Origin: an uncultured Collinsella sp.
Lineage (GTDB): Bacteria > Actinomycetota > Coriobacteriia > Coriobacteriales > Coriobacteriaceae
Direction: 5' to 3'
NCBI GenBank assembly: GCA_934646965.1
Contig: CAKUEZ010000001.1
Coordinates: forward strand, 1 to 61,293
Length of the DNA stretch: 61,293 nt
The translations under genes were made by a program, and so were the position numbers. Shown piece by piece: positions 1-7,784 of this stretch. A model generated the notes under the pieces. It was not told the origin of the DNA, made no database searches, and saw only the letters and a program-made list of their open reading frames with translations. How positions within the stretch are numbered: the stretch's first letter is position 1; each line of letters opens with the position of its first letter.

Positions 1-758
1 CGGGTGAGCATCTCGGGCGCGGCATATGCCGGCGTGGCATAGCGCCAAATGTCGGCGCGCTGCGTGAGCGTGTCGCTGCCCAGGGCCGGAACCGAGGAGC
101 CCATGTCGACCAGGCACGGCTTAAACGCCAACGCCTGCACCTGCTCCTCGATGCCAAATTCGTTGGTGCGAAACATGATGTTCGCGGGGGACAGGTCGCG
201 GTGCACGAGCGGCGTCTCGAGATTTTGAGTCGACAGCAAGGTCCCCAGCACGGCGCAGCCTATCGAGGCGGTGGCGGTGCAGGTTACGCCCTCGCCGTCG
301 TGCGGCAACATGCTGGTCGCTTTGTCGAGCGACGTACCCTCGACCCACTCCATAAGGATGAGCGGCTCGCCTTGGCACGTACCATAGCCGTAGACATGGG
401 GAAATCCGCGCAAGTGCGACACACGGCAGAGGTTACGGTATTCCTCAAAAAGCGCGGCAGTGTTTGCTAGGTGCATGGCGGATTCGTCTGCCGTGCGCGA
501 CGGGGTGCTGGTGCCCAGTGCGCGCACGAGGGCGTTGTCCGAGAGCACCTTGACGGCAAAGCGTTCGGCAGAGGTGTTGTGCGCCATGAGCACGAGACCC
601 GTGTTGCCGTGCGAGGAGCGGTCTGCCGTGACCATGAGCGTCATAAAGCGGCGCTTAGCGAGTTCCTCGTCGGCGGGGTTGACGGGGGCGGCGGTATCGA
701 ACGATTCGAGCTGAAAGAGAGCTGTCGGGGAATCGGGCTGCGGAGTGGTGTCTGCCAT
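1..758 (-). CDS. Ser/Thr protein kinase, N-terminal part (runs off the window)
   Basis: About 252 residues are visible from the ATG at 758; the C-terminus lies beyond base 1. The frame shows a Hanks-type kinase fold: a glycine segment HGNTGLV, the beta-3 lysine in AVKVL, the catalytic loop HRDLSPAN, DMG in place of DFG, and an APE-like segment (YAAPEMLT). It is clearly paralogous to the WG-repeat kinase at 1961-4567: both share EEYRN, the SHLRGFP/SHLKGFP pair, VYGYGT and MEWVEG. It would phosphorylate Ser/Thr on partner proteins, probably FHA-domain neighbours. It follows the FHA gene at 855-1817 on the same strand. A perfect 11-bp-arm palindrome lies 18 nt upstream of its start. What follows the kinase domain cannot be seen. 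Confidence 0.9.
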   Translation of the reverse strand, partial: MADTTPQPDSPTALFQLESFDTAAPVNPADEELAKRRFMTLMVTADRSSHGNTGLVLMAHNTSAERFAVKVLSDNALVRALGTSTPSRTADESAMHLANTAALFEEYRNLCRVSHLRGFPHVYGYGTCQGEPLILMEWVEGTSLDKATSMLPHDGEGVTCTATASIGCAVLGTLLSTQNLETPLVHRDLSPANIMFRTNEFGIEEQVQALAFKPCLVDMGSSVPALGSDTLTQRADIWRYATPAYAAPEMLT

Positions 759-775
759 GGTGACCTTATCTTGTG

Positions 776-799
776 GTGTTGCGTCCACGGACGCAACAC
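776..799. promoter_or_regulatory. Perfect palindrome upstream of the kinase gene
   Basis: Arms GTGTTGCGTCC and its exact complement are separated by 2 nt. The ends TGTTGCG/CGCAACA match the halves of the TGTTGCGCAACA palindrome seen before seven other genes of the island, here pushed apart. It sits 18 nt before the start codon at 758. It may be an operator variant or a leader hairpin; the evidence does not decide. Confidence 0.5.
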
Positions 800-815
800 T
801 TCTTGCCAAATACAC

Positions 816-853
816 GTTGTGCCCGGTTCGCCACATACGGCGCCGGGCACAAC
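816..853 (-). terminator. Hairpin after the FHA gene (no clear U-run)
   Basis: Perfect 11-bp arms (GTTGTGCCCGG and complement) with a 16-nt loop begin directly after the stop codon of the FHA gene at 855. There is no T-rich tail in the gene's direction, so termination is uncertain. It may instead protect the mRNA 3' end. Confidence 0.35.
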
Positions 854-854
854 A

Positions 855-1817
855 TTAAATTGCGAGTTTCATAACCAAAAAACGGGTCGTGGCACCCAGG
901 CAAATAGTGTCGCTGTGCCACAGGGGGACGGGCGGGTACTCGACGCCGGGCCTGCGCGTATGGCGCGGCGGCTCGACGACGTGCTGGGACATGTCGGCGC
1001 CCGAGATGAGCACGGTGCCGTTGGTGGAGCCCAAGCCCTGCACGTACCAGTAGCCGTCCTTGGCAAAGACGCGCGCGTGGCGGCGCGACACATCGCGGTC
1101 GACATCGGTGATGGCGCCGGTGCCCGTGGCGAGCGAACCGATCACGGTACCGCCCTCGCCCTCATTGAGCGGGTACAGCGGAGGCTTGGCGGCGTTACCC
1201 ACAATGCGGATGAGGCCCAGGCGCTCGGCATGCTTGACCTCGGGTTCGACGGCTGCGGTAAAGCCTTCGCCCACGCTGAGCTCGGTAGTGGAGAAGTGCC
1301 CGCCCATCTTGTCGGCGATGAGCGTCTCGGTCACCTGCACGGCGGCTTGCGGGTCGCACAGGCAGCCGCACGCCACGAACAGCGTGACAAGCGGCAGGGC
1401 GCAGTCGGCGGCCGTGGCGCCGGGTGCGGCGATGCGGTCGCAGGCGTTGCGGTAGATGCGGTCGTCGAGCCCATAGGTGCTCAGCGACTCGCGCATGGCG
1501 TCGGCAGCCTCGCCGCTGTAGTGCTCCGCCACCATGGCACGAGCCATCTCATTGCCACCAAGGTTGGAGATCAGGCGAGCGGTGATGTTTTGGGCCGTCT
1601 GGGTGATATCGGCAAACAGCTCGGGGCGCGGACGCTCGACGGGAGCGTGAACAACCTCGCGCGATAGGAACGTTCGCTCGTCCACGCGGTCGCGCGGTGC
1701 TTTGCCGCCGGCCATAGGGGTGGAGCGCAGCAGCATCCAGGCGGTATCGCGATTGGTGATCCCGCCGAACTTGCGCAGATCGTCGAACATGACGGAGCGC
1801 GGTGTCTCTCGATCCAT
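855..1817 (-). CDS. FHA-domain protein
   Basis: The protein is 320 residues. The start at 1817 is chosen because AAGGAGGGG lies just upstream; an upstream ATG at 2024 would overlap the kinase gene. The N-terminal two thirds are helical-looking and unrecognised. The C-terminus is a forkhead-associated domain with the phosphothreonine-binding signatures SRRHA and GLGSTNGT. FHA domains bind pThr peptides, so this is a likely reader of a neighbouring kinase. Overall layout (unknown N-domain, then FHA) resembles the product at 7785-8786. It lies between two kinase genes on the same strand (gaps of 143 and 96 nt), probably in one operon. Confidence 0.88.
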   Translation of the reverse strand: MDRETPRSVMFDDLRKFGGITNRDTAWMLLRSTPMAGGKAPRDRVDERTFLSREVVHAPVERPRPELFADITQTAQNITARLISNLGGNEMARAMVAEHYSGEAADAMRESLSTYGLDDRIYRNACDRIAAPGATAADCALPLVTLFVACGCLCDPQAAVQVTETLIADKMGGHFSTTELSVGEGFTAAVEPEVKHAERLGLIRIVGNAAKPPLYPLNEGEGGTVIGSLATGTGAITDVDRDVSRRHARVFAKDGYWYVQGLGSTNGTVLISGADMSQHVVEPPRHTRRPGVEYPPVPLWHSDTICLGATTRFLVMKLAI

Positions 1818-1881
1818 TGGTCCCCTCCTTGCGGTTGCGGCACGCGGGTTGCGTTTTGCGTGCAATTTGACGTTCCGACCT

Positions 1882-1887
1882 ACTATA
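1882..1887 (-). promoter_or_regulatory. Candidate -10 box for the FHA gene
   Basis: On the minus strand this reads TATAGT, about 65 nt upstream of the start at 1817. No good -35 hexamer is visible at 16-18 nt. Between it and the gene lies a GC-rich segment (about 1830-1866) that is partly repeated at 4672-4716. Confidence 0.35.
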
Positions 1888-1960
1888 TCCGATTGGGCGG
1901 AATAAAACATGCACGTCAACGCCGTCTTTACATTGCTATAAACGGGCTTGGGTGCAGGCG

Positions 1961-4567
1961 CTAGATAATCGCGTCGAATTTGGGCATAACGCGCCAGTCG
2001 CCGGCGTCGTCGAGCACGCCCCATTTGCCGCTATCGTTGTCCTGCACAGGCAAAAAGACGTCGGACGAGGTATAGAAGATATCGCCCATGGCGCGGAACT
2101 TGGGCTCGACTTGCCAAGCGCCGCTCACCGTCGAGCAGCCCCATAGGCCGGTCGCCTGGTCCTTGACGGGAGCCCAGCCGTTGGCGAACTCACGCGCCTC
2201 GGCAAAGGTGGCAGAGAACGCGCGCGTGCCGTCGGGCAGAATATAGCCCCACGAGCCGTCGTCGAACTGTACCGCGGCGCGGTTGCTGGCAAAGCGGCGG
2301 GCTGCCTTAAACTGCGGCTCGATCTTCCACTGGCCGTAGCCGTTGATGTAGCCCCAGGTGGTGCCGTCCTGCGTTGCGGGCCCCAGGCCGTTTGCCGAAT
2401 CCCAGCCGCCCAGGCCCCTAAAGGTCGGCGGCACGTCGTTGCGCTTGCCGGTCTTGATGTAGATGTAGCCCCAGCTGTCCTCTTCGTTGCTCGAGCGGAA
2501 GGGGACAAAGTTGCCCAGCACCATATCGCCCATGGCGTAGTACTTGGCATCGACGATCCATTTGCCCTGGCGGTTGAGCACGCCCCAAAAACTGGTCTGC
2601 GCGTCTTGGGCGACGGCGCCGTAGTCGTTGAAGGGCCGGGTGTCCGAGAACTGCGGCTCGATGGCCCAGTTTCCGTCTTGGTCGATGTAGCCCCACATGC
2701 CGCTCGGGGAATCGAGCGCGGCGGCAAGGCCGGCCCCGTAGAGGCACATGTCGCTGTAGGTCGGTTTGACCTTCCAGGCGCCGGTGTCGTCGATCAAGCC
2801 CCACTTGTCACCGCTTTGGGCGGCATAGCGCATCTCCACGCTTATGCTTTTGGATGACGAAACGTCGTCCGAGGAATCGGAGTCGCTGTTCTTTTTGCTT
2901 TTGGACGAGCTGTCCTCGCTTTTGGCGTCTGTCGCAGCTGCGGTGTCGCTTCCGGTGTCCGAGTTGTGCGTCAGCAGGAAGGCGCCGCCGCCGGCAAGTG
3001 CGGTAAGGGCGAGTCCGCCCGCTGCCAAAAAGGCGCGACGCGAGACGGATGCGGCCGCCTTAGTTGCCGCGACTGCCGCAGGTGCCGCGGGCGCTGCCGA
3101 GGAAAAGCCGGCAGAGGCGGTGGAGGCGGAAGGGCCTGCCGCGGCGCCGCCGAAGATCGCATTTTGCGCGACGGGCGCAGCGGTATCGGCCGCTGAGGAC
3201 ACGGGCACACGCATGCTCGGCGCCGTGGCCGTCGCCGGTGCGGCAGGCATGGACGCGGCGGCCGACACAGCGGCATCGGCGCCATAGGCCGCCCGGGGTG
3301 CCTCGAGCACGACCGGTACGGGCAGGTAAGACGCGCGGTCCTGATGCCCGTTGTCGACCGGAGCGCCTTCGGCAGCAGCATCGGGTACGGCTGCAAACGG
3401 GTCGACCGGAGCGGCGACATTGTCGTTGTCCAGCGGAAACATGACCGGCTGCGCCGTGTCGAACGTGGCCGGCACGGGCTCATCGATACTTGTTCCAGGG
3501 CCAATGTAGGTGGTCTGGGCGTCCATGGCCCTGATGCCCCAGACCGGCTCAGGCGTGGGCCAGTCGCCCAGCTCGCTCGATTGCCAGCGGCGCAGCAGGT
3601 CGAGCATCTGCTCGACGGAGGGACGCTGCTCCTGGTCGACGGCGAGTCCCGCCACGATGATGCTAATGAGCGCCTCATCGGCTGCCGTGCGGGCCTGCGG
3701 CACCTCAAAGGCCGTTTCGGTTTTGACACGGTAGGGCGATGCGGTCCCCAGCGCCTGCAGGTTAAACGGGGTATGGCCACAATACAGCTCGTAGAGCACG
3801 CTCGAGAGCGCATAGATGTCGACGGTGGGACTCAGACGCCTGGCCTCGATGCCCGCGATATCGTGGGTGAGCATCTCGGGCGGCGCGTACTCGGGCGTGC
3901 CGCCGCGCCAGACGTCGGCGCGCACGGTAAACGTGGGGTCGATGGGGTTGAGCGCCGTAGAACTGCCAAAGTCGATGAGGCGGATGTCGAAGTCGAGCGT
4001 GGCGAGCTGGTCTTGGAGCGAGCGCTCGCTCGTGGCGACCATGATGTTGCGCGGCGAGATATCGCGGTGGGCAACGCCGGTGTCCAGGTGCCGTACGTTA
4101 TTGAGGATGGAGAGCACGGCCACGCCGATGGCCGCTACCGCATCGCCGCGCACGCCGCCGTCCTCGTGGGGGAGCTGCGGGGTGATGTGCTTGAGCGTGG
4201 AGCCCTCGACCCATTCCATGACGATGAGCGGCTCGCCGTTGCTGGTGCCGTAGCCGTATACGCGTGGAAAACCCTTAAGGTGCGAGACGGTGAGCTGGTT
4301 GCGATATTCCTCGAACAGCACGGCGCGCATGCCGGCGGCGACGCGCTCGTCCGTGGTGTCGCTCACGTGCAGGCGTTTGATGGCAAAGATCTCGCCGGCG
4401 GTGTTGGTGGCGCGCTGGACTACACCCGTGCCGCCCTGACCGGCCTCGCTTTGGACGAGGAACATCGAGAAGCGGCGGCGAGACTCGTCGCGCTTGGCGG
4501 GATCAAAGGCAACCGCGGGCTCAAACGTATCGAGTACGATGAGCTCCTGCTGTCCTTGATTGTCCAT
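1961..4567 (-). CDS. Transmembrane Ser/Thr kinase with eight C-terminal WG repeats
   Basis: The protein is 868 residues. The start at 4567 has AAGGGGGCG upstream. The kinase domain covers about residues 35-330, with AIKRL, HRDISPRN (near 164), DFGSS and TPEYAPPEM. A 150-residue Ala/Pro-rich linker follows, then a hydrophobic segment near residues 509-532 that begins SRRAFLAAGG, which resembles a Tat signal motif but is internal. A Ser/Asp/Lys-rich stretch leads to eight WG repeats (WGLIDD, WGYIDQ, WGVLNR, WGYIYI, WGYING, WGYILP, WGCSTV, WGVLDD; about 575-868). WG repeats form beta-rich ligand-binding modules. I infer an inside-kinase, outside-sensor receptor. It is transcribed away from the zinc-ribbon gene at 4794. 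Confidence 0.92.
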   Translation of the reverse strand: MDNQGQQELIVLDTFEPAVAFDPAKRDESRRRFSMFLVQSEAGQGGTGVVQRATNTAGEIFAIKRLHVSDTTDERVAAGMRAVLFEEYRNQLTVSHLKGFPRVYGYGTSNGEPLIVMEWVEGSTLKHITPQLPHEDGGVRGDAVAAIGVAVLSILNNVRHLDTGVAHRDISPRNIMVATSERSLQDQLATLDFDIRLIDFGSSTALNPIDPTFTVRADVWRGGTPEYAPPEMLTHDIAGIEARRLSPTVDIYALSSVLYELYCGHTPFNLQALGTASPYRVKTETAFEVPQARTAADEALISIIVAGLAVDQEQRPSVEQMLDLLRRWQSSELGDWPTPEPVWGIRAMDAQTTYIGPGTSIDEPVPATFDTAQPVMFPLDNDNVAAPVDPFAAVPDAAAEGAPVDNGHQDRASYLPVPVVLEAPRAAYGADAAVSAAASMPAAPATATAPSMRVPVSSAADTAAPVAQNAIFGGAAAGPSASTASAGFSSAAPAAPAAVAATKAAASVSRRAFLAAGGLALTALAGGGAFLLTHNSDTGSDTAAATDAKSEDSSSKSKKNSDSDSSDDVSSSKSISVEMRYAAQSGDKWGLIDDTGAWKVKPTYSDMCLYGAGLAAALDSPSGMWGYIDQDGNWAIEPQFSDTRPFNDYGAVAQDAQTSFWGVLNRQGKWIVDAKYYAMGDMVLGNFVPFRSSNEEDSWGYIYIKTGKRNDVPPTFRGLGGWDSANGLGPATQDGTTWGYINGYGQWKIEPQFKAARRFASNRAAVQFDDGSWGYILPDGTRAFSATFAEAREFANGWAPVKDQATGLWGCSTVSGAWQVEPKFRAMGDIFYTSSDVFLPVQDNDSGKWGVLDDAGDWRVMPKFDAII

Positions 4568-4648
4568 CTTCGCCCCCTTGGGTATCAGTCGTGATGTTGC
4601 GCGGACGGTGACGGTGCGACTGCCGTCCGCTTCCGCGCGCAATGTTCA

Positions 4649-4654
4649 ATAGTA
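4649..4654 (-). promoter_or_regulatory. Candidate -10 box for the WG-repeat kinase
   Basis: On the minus strand it reads TACTAT, about 80 nt before the kinase start. The -35 is not clear. Between it and the gene, an inverted repeat GCGGACGG/CCGTCCGC (4600-4607, 4622-4629) is flanked by TTGCGC and GCGCAA half-sites resembling the island's palindrome. Confidence 0.3.
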
Positions 4655-4793
4655 TGGCTAGTTTCTCTCATTCGCGGTTGCGGCACTGTTGAAAAACACC
4701 GTTTTGCGTGCAGACGTCGTGCCGCTGTGCGATGATGGGCGCGTTTGAGAGGGGCCCGCCGCGCCCCCAAACCTAGACGAGAAAGGACCCACC

Positions 4794-5327
4794 ATGGGTT
4801 TTCTTGACGAAATGCAGGCATCGCTCGACCGTACGGCTTCGGATGCCAACCGTGCCCTGCAGGTTAACAGGATCAAGAGCCAGATGAATGACGCCCTTAA
4901 GCGCCGCCAGCAGCTTGCCGGCCAGCTGGGCGCGAGCCTGTACGAGGCGACCAAGGACAACACCGAGCTGCGCCAGGGCCGCGAGGAACTCTACGACGGC
5001 ATCGCCGCGATCGATAACGAGCGCGCCCAGCTTCAGGCCCAGATCGACGAACTCGAGCGCCAGGCGCAGGCCGCTGCCTATGCCACGGCGTTTGTCGATT
5101 GCCCGTTTTGCCATAACCGTCTGCAGCAGTCGTCTATGTTCTGCTCGGGTTGCGGTAAATCCATGGCCGAGATTCAGGCCGAGCTGGCACGCCAGGCGCA
5201 GGCCGCTCCCGTGCCGGTCGAGGCGCAGACTGCCCCTGCCGACGGCGCCGCGACGTGCCCCTCGTGCGGTGCGCCCATTCAGGCGGGCCACGCCTTCTGC
5301 ATGAACTGCGGCCACAAGCTGGCATAA
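4794..5327 (+). CDS. Coiled-coil protein with two C-terminal zinc ribbons
   Basis: The protein is 177 residues, with start ATG 4794 after GAAAGGA. Residues 1-95 are charged and helical with heptad-like spacing, consistent with a coiled coil. Two zinc ribbons follow, each CxxC-x10-CxxC (CPFC...CSGCG near 102-120 and CPSCG...CMNCG near 158-176), joined by an Ala/Gln/Pro linker. No membrane segment or signal peptide is seen, so it is probably cytoplasmic. The same ribbon spacing recurs in seven other proteins of the island. It is divergent from the WG-repeat kinase. Function unknown; the ribbon may be a protein-interaction or oligomerisation module. Confidence 0.85.
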   Translation: MGFLDEMQASLDRTASDANRALQVNRIKSQMNDALKRRQQLAGQLGASLYEATKDNTELRQGREELYDGIAAIDNERAQLQAQIDELERQAQAAAYATAFVDCPFCHNRLQQSSMFCSGCGKSMAEIQAELARQAQAAPVPVEAQTAPADGAATCPSCGAPIQAGHAFCMNCGHKLA

Positions 5328-5387
5328 TCGCCAGCGTTCGACGGCAGTTCAAACAGCGGGGACGAAACCTCAAAAAACATTTTGAAA

Positions 5388-5400
5388 GTTGCGCAACAAC
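5388..5400. promoter_or_regulatory. Island palindrome, site A (GTTGCGCAACAAC)
   Basis: The core GTTGCGCAAC is a perfect palindrome 84 nt upstream of the start at 5484. It is followed by ACTTTTGA and, about 21 nt after the core, a -10-like AATATG. This is one of seven such sites in the window, each before a gene of the signalling island. Confidence 0.7.
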
Positions 5401-5483
5401 TTTTGAGCGATAGCGGTGAATATGGTCGTGCGGACCTCAAAGGTCTGCACGACCTGTTGTTTAACCCCAAGGAGGTACCCGAT

Positions 5484-6380
5484 ATGTTCTGTCCCGGTTG
5501 TGGCGCCAAGATCGACGACGGCGCTCGTTTCTGCCCTGTTTGCGGCCAACAGATCCAGGCGGCGACCGCTGCCCCTGCGCACGCGGCCGCTCCGGCTCAG
5601 CCTCAGCATGCGTCTCAGCCCGCGCCCGCGCCCGCGCCTGCCGCCCAGCCCCAGCCCGCGCCGGCCTTTGCCGCGGCGCCCGCCATGCATGCGGCGGCTC
5701 CTTCCTCTGCCGTGCACCCGGCCCTGTCCATTGCTCGCATCATTCCCTGCGCGCTTGCGGTGATCGCCATCGTGCTGTCGTTTATGCCGTGGTTTAGCAT
5801 CTCGCCCACGGTGGTGCAGGCTTCGAGCTATGCGAGCCAGGGCGCCAATTTCTTGAGCCAGCTTGCCGGCCAGAGCACCGACTATTCGTCGAGCCTGGGC
5901 TTTGACGAGAGTTACAACGTATGGAGCCTGGGCAAGGCCGGCGAGATCGCCGTCACCTACCAGAGCATGCGCGACTCGGCTTCCGACCTTGCCAGCTCGC
6001 TGAGCAGCTCCTACTACGGCGACGACTATTCCGATTCGGGCCGTGGCCATGTCGTGAGCATCACCAACCCCAACTACGGCGAGGTTTCCTCCGGTGGTAT
6101 CGCCTTTATCTCGATGGCCGTCACCGCTTTTTGGGCCCTCGGCATGCTTGCCTCGATCGCCGGCATCGTGCTCTACCTCACCCAGGGCCTCAAGGTCGTG
6201 CTGCCCGCCGGCTGCGGCCTTATGACGCTTTCTGTCTTGGCCTTTGAGCTGCTCTACGCCAGCTCCATGAGCGCAATCGGCTCTGCGACCAGCACCCCCG
6301 TCTTTATGGCGCTGTTCGCCATCGCCGGCGCCGTGCTTACCTTTGTGCTGCGCGAGCAGGCTGCCCCGGTGGCCCGCTAG
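5484..6380 (+). CDS. Zinc-ribbon membrane protein, four predicted TM segments
   Basis: The protein is 298 residues. The start at 5484 is set by AAGGAGG eight nt upstream and because it places the ribbon at the very N-terminus, as in its paralogues. Cys 3, 6, 17 and 20 form CxxC-x10-CxxC. An Ala/Pro/Gln-rich linker (about 28-75) leads to four hydrophobic segments: near 80-105, then a roughly 100-residue extracytoplasmic loop, then three closely spaced helices to the C-terminus. It resembles the product at 20759-21676 in layout. Role unknown; it may tether a cytoplasmic ribbon to a membrane sensor. A terminator follows. Confidence 0.88.
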   Translation: MFCPGCGAKIDDGARFCPVCGQQIQAATAAPAHAAAPAQPQHASQPAPAPAPAAQPQPAPAFAAAPAMHAAAPSSAVHPALSIARIIPCALAVIAIVLSFMPWFSISPTVVQASSYASQGANFLSQLAGQSTDYSSSLGFDESYNVWSLGKAGEIAVTYQSMRDSASDLASSLSSSYYGDDYSDSGRGHVVSITNPNYGEVSSGGIAFISMAVTAFWALGMLASIAGIVLYLTQGLKVVLPAGCGLMTLSVLAFELLYASSMSAIGSATSTPVFMALFAIAGAVLTFVLREQAAPVAR

Positions 6381-6432
6381 GGGACCGGCAAAAGGGTTCG
6401 GCGTGCAAGGCAACTCGATACCGCAACCCGGC

Positions 6433-6466
6433 GCGGCCGTGGACATCGTCCCCGGCCGCTTTTTTA
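6433..6466 (+). terminator. Intrinsic terminator after the zinc-ribbon gene
   Basis: Arms GCGGCCG (6433-6439) and CGGCCGC (6453-6459) are followed by TTTTTT. It ends the transcript of the gene at 5484-6380. Confidence 0.8.
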
Positions 6467-6521
6467 TCGACGGTTGCCCGCGTCAAGCAGGCAAAACAAA
6501 AAAAGTTTTGCCTTTTGGCAA

Positions 6522-6533
6522 TGTTGCGCAACA
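6522..6533. promoter_or_regulatory. Island palindrome, site B (TGTTGCGCAACA)
   Basis: A perfect 12-nt palindrome about 59 nt before the kinase start at 6592. It is preceded by a small hairpin (GGCAAAAC...GTTTTGCC, 6490-6512). Confidence 0.75.
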
Positions 6534-6591
6534 ACATTTGAGTTTTTGCCTTCATGGTAGTGGTAGCAAAGAAAGGTAGGTGCTTAACAAG

Positions 6592-7665
6592 ATGGATCAG
6601 ACGACCGAGAACAAGAACATCGCGACGGCTCCGATCGACGCGAAGGTTCGGATGATCGCCAGGCTGGCCGGCGTCGACGGCCTCAAGCTCGTCACGAGCG
6701 CGCCGGGCGGCTCGCAGGTCTTTGTCGGTTCCTGCACGGCAGACGGCCTGCGCGGCACCTCGTGTTCGTTCAAGCTCATCCGTGGCGATATCGTCCACCT
6801 GCGTCGCCAGGAGGATTTCTTCCGCCGCGTTTTGGACGTGCAGGCCGATGCCGGCGGCACCCTTACGCCGTCCTCGCACGGTCTGGCCCGCGTGCTCTTC
6901 CACGAGCTCGTCGCCCTTCCCGGCGACGATACCGTCCTTGCCGTGGTGACCGTCATGGTTCCGGGCGTGTCGTTTGCCGACGTGGTGCGCACCTGCGCCA
7001 CGGGCGTTCGCAGCCTCTCGTTTGCCCAGACGCTGCTGCTGGTGTCCTCGTGCTTTGGCGCGCTGGCGCGGGCCCAGGAGGCGTTTGACGGAGCGTTTGT
7101 CCACCAGGACCTTAAACCCTCCAATATCGTGTTCGAGAGCGACCCGTTCGATCTGGCGGCCGACCTTTTGGGCGAGATTCCCCAGGCCGCCCTTATCGAC
7201 CTGGACTATTCGTTTTTGGACGAGGAGGGCGCCTACTGGGCCAGCCCGCACGGGACGCCGGGGTACCTTGCGCCCGAGTTGCTGATGGGCGAGGGCGAGG
7301 CCCGTCGCGCCCAGCCCGCCTCCGACGTGTTCTCGCTCGGCGTCCTTGCCCACGAGGCGCTCTGCGGCAGCCTGCCATATTTGGCGGGCGCTCCCGAGGC
7401 CGGTGCATGCGGCAACGCCTGGAAGGGCTTTTTCGAGGCCTGCCGGAGCGCGGGGGCGAGCGCCATCGCGGTGGACGAGGAGCTTCCCGACGACGTCCGC
7501 AGCGCCATCCTGGCCTGCCTGGCGGAAGACCCGGCTGCCCGGCCTTTGGCATCGCAGGCGGCCGTCGCGTTTGACGATCTTGCCCGTCGCCATGTGCGGC
7601 TTAAGGGCGATTTTGTCGGGGATCGGCACGTGATGGATGTGGTGACACCGGTCACGCTGCTGTAG
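6592..7665 (+). CDS. Atypical Ser/Thr protein kinase
   Basis: The protein is 357 residues from ATG 6592; an in-frame GTG at 6580 is the alternative, as GAAAGGTAGG lies between. It is a kinase-fold protein with changed signatures: no convincing glycine-rich loop, the lysine in SFKLIRG, HQDLKPSN (Gln for Arg; near residue 171), DLD in place of DFG, then GTPGYLAPELL and SDVFSLG. The catalytic Asp and metal-binding Asp are both present, so activity is possible, though weak or specialised. There is no TM segment, so it is probably cytoplasmic. It is a single-gene unit behind site B, followed by a short GC palindrome (7669-7684) without a U-run. A partial paralogue of the other island kinases. Confidence 0.85.
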   Translation: MDQTTENKNIATAPIDAKVRMIARLAGVDGLKLVTSAPGGSQVFVGSCTADGLRGTSCSFKLIRGDIVHLRRQEDFFRRVLDVQADAGGTLTPSSHGLARVLFHELVALPGDDTVLAVVTVMVPGVSFADVVRTCATGVRSLSFAQTLLLVSSCFGALARAQEAFDGAFVHQDLKPSNIVFESDPFDLAADLLGEIPQAALIDLDYSFLDEEGAYWASPHGTPGYLAPELLMGEGEARRAQPASDVFSLGVLAHEALCGSLPYLAGAPEAGACGNAWKGFFEACRSAGASAIAVDEELPDDVRSAILACLAEDPAARPLASQAAVAFDDLARRHVRLKGDFVGDRHVMDVVTPVTLL

Positions 7666-7712
7666 GGGCCGCCGACCGGCGGCAACGTTGAGTTACTGGA
7701 CTGTTCCCAAGG

Positions 7713-7724
7713 TGTTGTGCAACA
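7713..7724. promoter_or_regulatory. Island palindrome, site C (TGTTGTGCAACA)
   Basis: A one-base variant of the island palindrome, 60 nt before the FHA gene at 7785. About 22 nt further is a -10-like TAGAGT. It probably drives the long operon 7785-17921. Confidence 0.65.
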
Positions 7725-7784
7725 GTAGGGGAACACGGCGACCTCTAGAGTTGAGGTTTCCGGGGGAGTTAGGGAAGGGGCCTC

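Noticed and set aside
1820..2024. Longer N-terminus of the FHA protein at 855-1817
   Set aside because: It would overlap the kinase gene end by 64 nt and reads as Arg-rich low-quality sequence; AAGGAGGGG marks the start at 1817.
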